Source: Mariniflexile sp044335535 (GTDB lineage: Bacteria > Bacteroidota > Bacteroidia > Flavobacteriales > Flavobacteriaceae). Taken from it: 64,000 bases of DNA. The position numbers were made by a program, and so were the translations under genes. Positions 59,222 to 64,000 of the stretch are shown here, piece by piece (position 1 is the first letter of the stretch; every line of letters begins with the position of its first letter). The notes beneath the pieces are model-generated. The model saw only the letters and a program-made list of their open reading frames with translations, searched no databases and was not told where the DNA came from. Where the stretch lies: positions 248,001 through 312,000 of the forward strand of contig NZ_JBIQVZ010000001.1 of assembly GCF_044335535.1 (NCBI RefSeq), read 5' to 3'.

Positions 59222-59803
59222 CTAAATTAAGCCCTTTATATTGGCATAGGAGTTTGTAAGCGCATCAAAAACCTGTTCTTGATTTAACCATTCTACTTTG
59301 GTAATGCCTTCTTCTTCTTGGGCATATAAATTGCCTTCAAAACTGGTTTTCATTTCAAACCAATAGGTTACCTTTATTTTATGATTTCCATTACGCTTAA
59401 AAATATGGTAAGTGGTTTCTAGGGGTTTGGTGATTTTTAATCCAGCAACACCTGTTTCTTCCGTTACTTCACGAATCGCTGTTTTTTCAATAGATTCATT
59501 GCCTTCAATTTTACCTTTTGGCAAGTCCCATTTATCATTTCTATATATAAATAAAATATCGTTGTTACTGTTATACACCTTGCCACCGCCAGCAACCACA
59601 TTGGGTAATTTTTTTAAAAACTTTTTTAAAAGCTTTTCGCCATTTTTATGAATAAGGCGTACTTCCTCTAGTTTGGTCGTATTGAGCTCTTTTATAACCT
59701 TACCTATATTTACGGTATTTAGTAAATAGTTTTTAAAATTGGTTTCTTGCTCAACAACTGTTGTTAAAATTATAGGTTTATCGCCAACAAAAATTTTGTA
59801 CAT
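59222..59803 (-). CDS. Nudix hydrolase
   Basis: 193 residues. A 75-residue N-terminal region of unknown fold precedes the Nudix domain; the Nudix box is complete: GKIEGNESIEKTAIREVTEE then TGV (about 117-139). It should cleave a nucleoside diphosphate linked to another group, but the substrate is unknown. Divergent from pyrE. An inverted repeat ACTCAAA/TTTGAGT at about 59177-59203 lies between its stop and sulP. Confidence 0.88.
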   Translation of the reverse strand: MYKIFVGDKPIILTTVVEQETNFKNYLLNTVNIGKVIKELNTTKLEEVRLIHKNGEKLLKKFLKKLPNVVAGGGKVYNSNNDILFIYRNDKWDLPKGKIEGNESIEKTAIREVTEETGVAGLKITKPLETTYHIFKRNGNHKIKVTYWFEMKTSFEGNLYAQEEEGITKVEWLNQEQVFDALTNSYANIKGLI

Positions 59804-59933
59804 GCTTTACTTTAATAATTACACTTTGGTAAAAATATCATTTTTAGTTACAAACTGGACATTGTTGAAAAAAATATTTTTATTAAATGAATCACTGCAA
59901 TATAAAATTAAATTTATGTTTATTTTTGCCTTT

Positions 59934-60578
59934 ATGATTTTTAACAAAGATACCGCTAGAAAAACTGCCGAAGTTTTATTGCAAGTCAATGCTATAAAGC
60001 TTAGCCCACAGAAGCCTTTTACTTGGGCTTCTGGATGGAAATCGCCCATTTATTGTGACAACCGTATTGTATTGTCTTTTCCTCCAATTCGAAATTACAT
60101 TCGTGAAACCATGGCGAAACAAATTGAAAAACAGTATGGTAAGCCCGATGTAATTGCTGGTGTTGCTACTGGAGCCATTGGCATTGGCATGTTGGTTGCC
60201 GAATACATGGGACTGCCATTTATTTATGTAAGACCCGACGCTAAAGATCATGGACGCAAAAACCAAATAGAAGGGTTTATTGAACACGGTCAAAATGTAG
60301 TTGTTGTTGAAGATTTAATAAGTACTGGCGGAAGCAGCCTAAATGCCGTAAAAGCTTTAAAAGAAGCTCATGTTAATGTAAAAGGCATGATTGCCATATT
60401 TACTTATGGATTTGATGTGTCAGTTAAAAATTTCGAAAAAGAAAACATCAAACTACAAACCTTAAGTGATTATAACAGCTTACTTGAACAGGCTTTGAAA
60501 ACCAATTACATATCTGAAAAAGAATTAAAAACCTTATCGGAATGGAACACCAACCCAAGCGAATGGAATGCTAATTGA
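59934..60578 (+). CDS. pyrE: Orotate phosphoribosyltransferase
   Basis: 214 residues from ATG 59934. The start gives MIFNKDTARKTAEVLLQ, usual for Flavobacteriaceae. FTWASGWKSPIYCDNR binds orotate, and VVVVEDLISTGGSSLNAV is the PRPP-binding motif. It makes OMP in pyrimidine synthesis. TATTTTTG (59921-59928) fits the -7 box and lies only 5 bp before the ATG, so the mRNA could be nearly leaderless, or translation could begin at the in-frame ATG 59916 from another promoter. Confidence 0.93.
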   Translation: MIFNKDTARKTAEVLLQVNAIKLSPQKPFTWASGWKSPIYCDNRIVLSFPPIRNYIRETMAKQIEKQYGKPDVIAGVATGAIGIGMLVAEYMGLPFIYVRPDAKDHGRKNQIEGFIEHGQNVVVVEDLISTGGSSLNAVKALKEAHVNVKGMIAIFTYGFDVSVKNFEKENIKLQTLSDYNSLLEQALKTNYISEKELKTLSEWNTNPSEWNAN

Positions 60579-60659
60579 TATGTAAAAAGTATGCTGTTTA
60601 GCTGTTAAGTCGTTTAGTTGGCTAACATCTAAACAACTTAACGACTAACAAATAACAAA

Positions 60660-61055
60660 ATGAATTTAGAATCTCCAAAAATAAGCGTTAGCAAATCTCC
60701 AGAAAGTGTTTTTGATTTTTTAGCAGATGTTAAAAATTTTGAATTTCTAATGCCCGAGAACATTAGCAAATTTGAAGTTTTAAGCGAGGACACCTTTGTA
60801 TTTGCTCTAAAAGGCATGCCAGAAATAATTTTAAAAAAGAAAGAAGTTGTGCCACCTAATAAAATAGTTTTAGGTGCCGCTGGCGGAAAAATAGACTTTT
60901 CACTTATTGGTAATATCACAAAAACAGACGAGAGTTCCAGCGAAGTGCAATTAGAATTTTCGGGCGACTTTAACCCTATGATGGCCATGATGATTAAAGG
61001 TCCCATCAGCAAATTTATAGAAACACTTGCCACAAGCATTCCTAAAGTTATTTAG
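60660..61055 (+). CDS. SRPBCC-family (START-like) protein
   Basis: 131 residues. The opening of a START-like fold is seen: MNLESPKISVSKSPESVFDFLADVKNFEFLMPENI, followed by beta strands with VPPNKIVLGAAGGKIDFSL and a C-terminal helix FIETLATSIPKVI. Such proteins bind lipids or other hydrophobic ligands. The ligand is unknown. Often found between pyrE and birA in Flavobacteriaceae, as here. A short set of TTAAGTCGTTTAG-like repeats fills the gap before it. Confidence 0.8.
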   Translation: MNLESPKISVSKSPESVFDFLADVKNFEFLMPENISKFEVLSEDTFVFALKGMPEIILKKKEVVPPNKIVLGAAGGKIDFSLIGNITKTDESSSEVQLEFSGDFNPMMAMMIKGPISKFIETLATSIPKVI

Positions 61056-61064
61056 ACTGTCCTC

Positions 61065-61796
61065 TTAATATAAAAGAGTAATTGTTTTTAAATCAAATTC
61101 TTTTATAACAGCGTCTTCAAGCAAAACTTGAAGGTTTCCAGAATTTGAAACGCCTTTTATAAAACCAGAAAACACCAAACCTTCAACATCTTGAAATGTT
61201 GAAGGTTTATTTTTTCTAAAAAGAGAGGCTTCATATTTTGCTTTTAAAACATCTACTTGTCCTTTCTTCAATATATTAAAATAATGTTTTAAATTATTGA
61301 CGACAACCTGTGTCACTTCATCTAAATCAAAAATACGTCCGGAGATTAATCTCAAAGAAGACGCTTTAGGCAAATTCTCAAATTCAACTTGATTTACATT
61401 GAGTCCAATTCCAATAATAGAACTACTGAAATTATTTTGCTTAACCATATTTTCTATTAAAATACCACAAATCTTCTTGTTTTCTGACAAAATGTCGTTA
61501 GGCCATTTCACGCTTAATTTAGTAATAGAAAAAAATCTCAAGGTCTTTAATATCGCCAGTGAAGTTACAATACTTATATAAAAAGGGTGTTCTAAATTAT
61601 ATTCCGAAATATCCTTATATACACTGAATGTAAGGTTTTTGGACGACTCCGAACTCCAAACCGTCCCCATTTGCCCTCTTCCATTAGTTTGTTCCTTAGC
61701 CACTACTGCTGTATAATCGGCGACATACGCATTGGCACAAAGCGTTTTTAAATAACTATTTGTAGAATCGGTGGCATTAAGTTTGATTATATGCAT
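61065..61796 (-). CDS. birA: Biotin--[acetyl-CoA-carboxylase] ligase
   Basis: 243 residues from ATG 61796. The biotin-binding sequence NATDSTNSYL starts it, and KEQTNGRGQMGTVWSS (about 40-55) is the adenylate-forming loop. KWPNDILSENKKICGILIEN and SSIIGIGLNVNQ follow. It lacks the DNA-binding domain of E. coli BirA, so it only attaches biotin. The start at TTG 61817 would add seven residues and is less likely. Converges with the SRPBCC gene and is divergent from rsfS. Confidence 0.93.
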   Translation of the reverse strand: MHIIKLNATDSTNSYLKTLCANAYVADYTAVVAKEQTNGRGQMGTVWSSESSKNLTFSVYKDISEYNLEHPFYISIVTSLAILKTLRFFSITKLSVKWPNDILSENKKICGILIENMVKQNNFSSSIIGIGLNVNQVEFENLPKASSLRLISGRIFDLDEVTQVVVNNLKHYFNILKKGQVDVLKAKYEASLFRKNKPSTFQDVEGLVFSGFIKGVSNSGNLQVLLEDAVIKEFDLKTITLLY

Positions 61797-61862
61797 TAAA
61801 TAGTTATTATTAGTCAATAAAATCTTATGATAATTTTAAGCCATAAAGAACTAAAAAAATAA

Positions 61863-61870
61863 TAACTTTG
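61863..61870 (+). promoter_or_regulatory. Promoter -7 box (TAACTTTG) of rsfS-ftsH
   Basis: TAACTTTG lies 20 bp before the rsfS ATG. It matches the box of the gene at 2098, including the next C and A. Confidence 0.55.
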
Positions 61871-61890
61871 CAAAAATTTAAAAAATTTTA

Positions 61891-62262
61891 ATGGCGAAAG
61901 AAAATATAAGTGCAGACCAATTAATATCGGTTATAATTAGTGGCATTGAAGACGTTAAAGGAAAAGAAATAAATATTCTTGATTTAAGAGAGATTGAAAA
62001 TACGGTTTGCGATTATTTTATAATTTGCGAAGGAACTTCAAACACGCAAGTTAACGCTATAGTTAATTCTGTTCAGAAAAAAGTAAGCAAAGAACTTAAG
62101 GATCATCCTTGGCACACAGAAGGTATGGATAATGCCGAATGGGTACTTATGGATTATGTTAATGTTGTCGTACATGTGTTTCAAAAACAAATAAGACAAT
62201 ATTATGACATTGAAAGTCTTTGGGGTGATGCAAAAACAACAGTTATACAAACTAGTTATTAA
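61891..62262 (+). CDS. rsfS: Ribosome silencing factor
   Basis: 123 residues. Family marks are DLREIENTVCDYFIICEGTSNTQVNAI and the C-terminal DYVNVVVHVFQKQIRQYYDIESLWGDA. RsfS binds ribosomal protein L14 and blocks joining of subunits when nutrients are short. It stands 9 bp before ftsH, an arrangement conserved in Bacteroidota. Confidence 0.95.
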   Translation: MAKENISADQLISVIISGIEDVKGKEINILDLREIENTVCDYFIICEGTSNTQVNAIVNSVQKKVSKELKDHPWHTEGMDNAEWVLMDYVNVVVHVFQKQIRQYYDIESLWGDAKTTVIQTSY

Positions 62263-62271
62263 AAATTAAGG

Positions 62272-64000
62272 ATGGCAAACGATAAAAAAAAAATAAATGA
62301 AAATAAGCCAAAATTCAGCCCGTACTGGATTTATGGCATATTAATAGCCCTATTTTTAGGGTTTCAATTGTTAAACAACAACTCGTATCAAGACGGCAGT
62401 GCTACAACACCCTCCGAATTTTTTAAATTTTTGGAAGCTGGCGATGTTGCTCAAGTTGACATTATAAAAAACACGCGGGTTGCTAAAGTATATTTAACTT
62501 CGGAAGCTGAGAGTAAGGAGATTCATAAAAAATCGAAGCCTACATCATTTCTACCATCTACTACAAAACTACCTAACTATAAATTTGAGTTTGGTGATCT
62601 TCAAAATTTTGAAAACCAGTTAAATGAAGTTGCTAAGGATTTACCTAGCAAACCTGTTATAAAATTTGATACTGAAACCGATAATTGGGGCAGCCTGTTA
62701 ATGAGCCTTTTGCCTTTTATCTTACTTATTGCTGTGTGGATTTTTATCATGCGCCGTATGTCTGGTGGTGCTGGAGGTGGTGCTGGAGGTCAAATTTTCA
62801 ACATAGGTAAGTCAAAAGCAAAACTTTTTGACCAAAATACCGAAGTAAAAACGACTTTTAAAGATGTTGCTGGGTTAGAAGGTGCCAAAGAAGAAGTTCA
62901 GGAAATTGTAGACTTCCTTAAGTTCCCTGAAAAATATACCTCTTTGGGAGGAAAAATACCAAAAGGCGCACTTCTTGTAGGTCCTCCAGGAACAGGAAAA
63001 ACCTTATTAGCAAGAGCGGTTGCTGGTGAAGCTAAAGTACCTTTCTTTTCATTATCCGGTTCAGATTTTGTTGAAATGTTTGTGGGTGTGGGTGCTTCTC
63101 GTGTTCGAGATTTATTCAAACAAGCTAAAGAAAAATCACCTTCAATTATATTTATTGATGAAATTGATGCCATTGGTCGTGCCAGAGGAAAAAACGCCAT
63201 GTCTGGAAGTAATGATGAACGTGAAAACACCTTAAATCAATTGCTAACAGAAATGGATGGTTTTGGTACAAATACCAATGTTATTGTACTTGCCGCAACC
63301 AACAGAGCCGATATTTTAGATACCGCTTTAATGCGTGCAGGTCGTTTTGACAGACAAATTTATGTTGATTTGCCAGACGTTCGTGAGCGCAAGGAAATTT
63401 TTGAAGTGCATTTAAGACCTCTTAAAAAAGCAAAAGATTTAGACCTTGATTTCTTATCAAAACAAACGCCAGGATTCTCAGGTGCCGATATTGCAAATGT
63501 TTGTAACGAAGCCGCTTTAATAGCTGCAAGGAAAGGCAAAAAGTCTGTTGACAAACAAGATTTTCTAGATGCTGTAGATAGAATTATTGGTGGTTTAGAA
63601 AAGAAAAATAAAATTATTACCCCTAGTGAAAAAAGAGCTGTGGCATTCCACGAAGCGGGTCATGCCGTAGTTAGTTGGATGTTAGAACACGCTGCTCCAT
63701 TGGTCAAAGTTACCATTGTACCTCGTGGACGTTCTTTAGGTGCCGCATGGTATTTACCAGAGGAACGCTTAATTGTTCACCCAGAACAAATGCTGGACGA
63801 AATGTGTGCTGCTTTAGGTGGTCGTGCCGCAGAAAAAGTTATTTTCAACAAAATATCTACAGGTGCATTAAGCGATTTAGAAAAAGTAACCAAACAAGCA
63901 AGAGCCATGGTTACAATTTATGGACTAAGTGACAAAATTGGCAACTTAACCTATTACGATTCTTCTGGACAAAACGAATATGGTTTTACAAAACCATATA
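62272..64000 (+). CDS. ftsH: ATP-dependent zinc metalloprotease FtsH, 3' end outside the window
   Basis: The first 576 codons. Two membrane helices (about 18-35 and 143-162) enclose a periplasmic domain. The AAA domain has the P-loop GPPGTGKTLLARAV (about 237), Walker B SIIFIDEIDAIGRAR (about 289) and the second region of homology NVIVLAATNRADIL..GRFDRQIYVDLPD. The protease site is HEAGH (460-464). It degrades membrane and short-lived cytoplasmic proteins. The frame is open to the end of the window, and the missing part should hold the third zinc ligand region's end and the tail. Confidence 0.95.
   Translation, partial: MANDKKKINENKPKFSPYWIYGILIALFLGFQLLNNNSYQDGSATTPSEFFKFLEAGDVAQVDIIKNTRVAKVYLTSEAESKEIHKKSKPTSFLPSTTKLPNYKFEFGDLQNFENQLNEVAKDLPSKPVIKFDTETDNWGSLLMSLLPFILLIAVWIFIMRRMSGGAGGGAGGQIFNIGKSKAKLFDQNTEVKTTFKDVAGLEGAKEEVQEIVDFLKFPEKYTSLGGKIPKGALLVGPPGTGKTLLARAVAGEAKVPFFSLSGSDFVEMFVGVGASRVRDLFKQAKEKSPSIIFIDEIDAIGRARGKNAMSGSNDERENTLNQLLTEMDGFGTNTNVIVLAATNRADILDTALMRAGRFDRQIYVDLPDVRERKEIFEVHLRPLKKAKDLDLDFLSKQTPGFSGADIANVCNEAALIAARKGKKSVDKQDFLDAVDRIIGGLEKKNKIITPSEKRAVAFHEAGHAVVSWMLEHAAPLVKVTIVPRGRSLGAAWYLPEERLIVHPEQMLDEMCAALGGRAAEKVIFNKISTGALSDLEKVTKQARAMVTIYGLSDKIGNLTYYDSSGQNEYGFTKPY

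Noticed and set aside
1..64000. tRNA, rRNA or riboswitch genes
   Set aside because: No tRNA-like cloverleaf ends, rRNA segments or recognisable riboswitch cores were seen in the gaps. A tRNAscan and Rfam search would settle it.

Overview
The window is a 64-kb piece of an AT-rich chromosome of a bacterium in the phylum Bacteroidota, most likely a marine member of the Flavobacteriaceae. The signs are promoters of the TAnnTTTG type, few Shine-Dalgarno sites, a PurL with its glutaminase fused on, a fused CcoN-CcoO subunit, flavobacterial-type lipoproteins, and many short GC-rich palindromic repeats between genes. Both ends are cut inside genes: a lipoprotein on the left and ftsH on the right. I see no rRNA, tRNA, CRISPR array or intact transposase gene.

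Layout. 1-1947 (minus): an ECF sigma factor, a small membrane anti-sigma candidate, a Spy/CnrX-like periplasmic protein, a 50-residue membrane peptide and a lipoprotein, apparently one stress-sensing operon. 2098-7215 (plus): an RsmB-type rRNA methyltransferase and purL. 7300-15700: an accessory island with an HD-like/nuclease-like protein on a TTG start, small unknown proteins, a hipBA toxin-antitoxin pair, lipoproteins and a beta-barrel protein, with three copies of an 80-bp repeat. 15812-18541 (minus): ppdK. 18742-27013 (plus): an acyl-CoA ligase, then a MarR regulator with a perfect 26-bp palindrome, a hydroxyacyl-CoA dehydrogenase/hydratase, a thiolase and an acyl-CoA dehydrogenase, which together make a beta-oxidation operon. 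27014-30280: two mobile-element-like insertions, one of which truncates a small secreted protein, then an M1 peptidase and a YdeI-like protein. 30284-33666 (minus): a sucrose-synthase-like glycosyltransferase and a HAD phosphatase fused to a glycosidase. 34083-36778 (minus): an AAA ATPase with a VWA protein.

36866-53657 is a low-oxygen respiration block. It holds an Fnr-like regulator, universal stress proteins, a response regulator fused to a CRP-type DNA-binding module, a PAS histidine kinase, and the full cbb3 oxidase set (ccoI, S, NO, Q, P, G, H plus a SafE-like membrane protein), then hemN and a Cu/Zn superoxide dismutase. A CRP/FNR-like palindrome, ATGAY-N4-RTCAT, stands upstream of ccoI, ccoS-ccoNO, one usp gene, hemN and, outside the block, ppdK. 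This suggests one regulon. 53819-64000 is housekeeping: rluD, a PASTA protein, ddl, coaD, a SulP transporter, a Nudix hydrolase, pyrE, an SRPBCC protein, birA, rsfS and ftsH.

The least explained material is the repeat content. One element family (27086-27354, 27795-27955, 38533-38741) has inverted ends, candidate 3-bp target duplications and internal hairpins whose stems covary between units. Other palindromic repeats have been written in frame into purL, form the C-terminus of ccoI, and sit just before several start codons.
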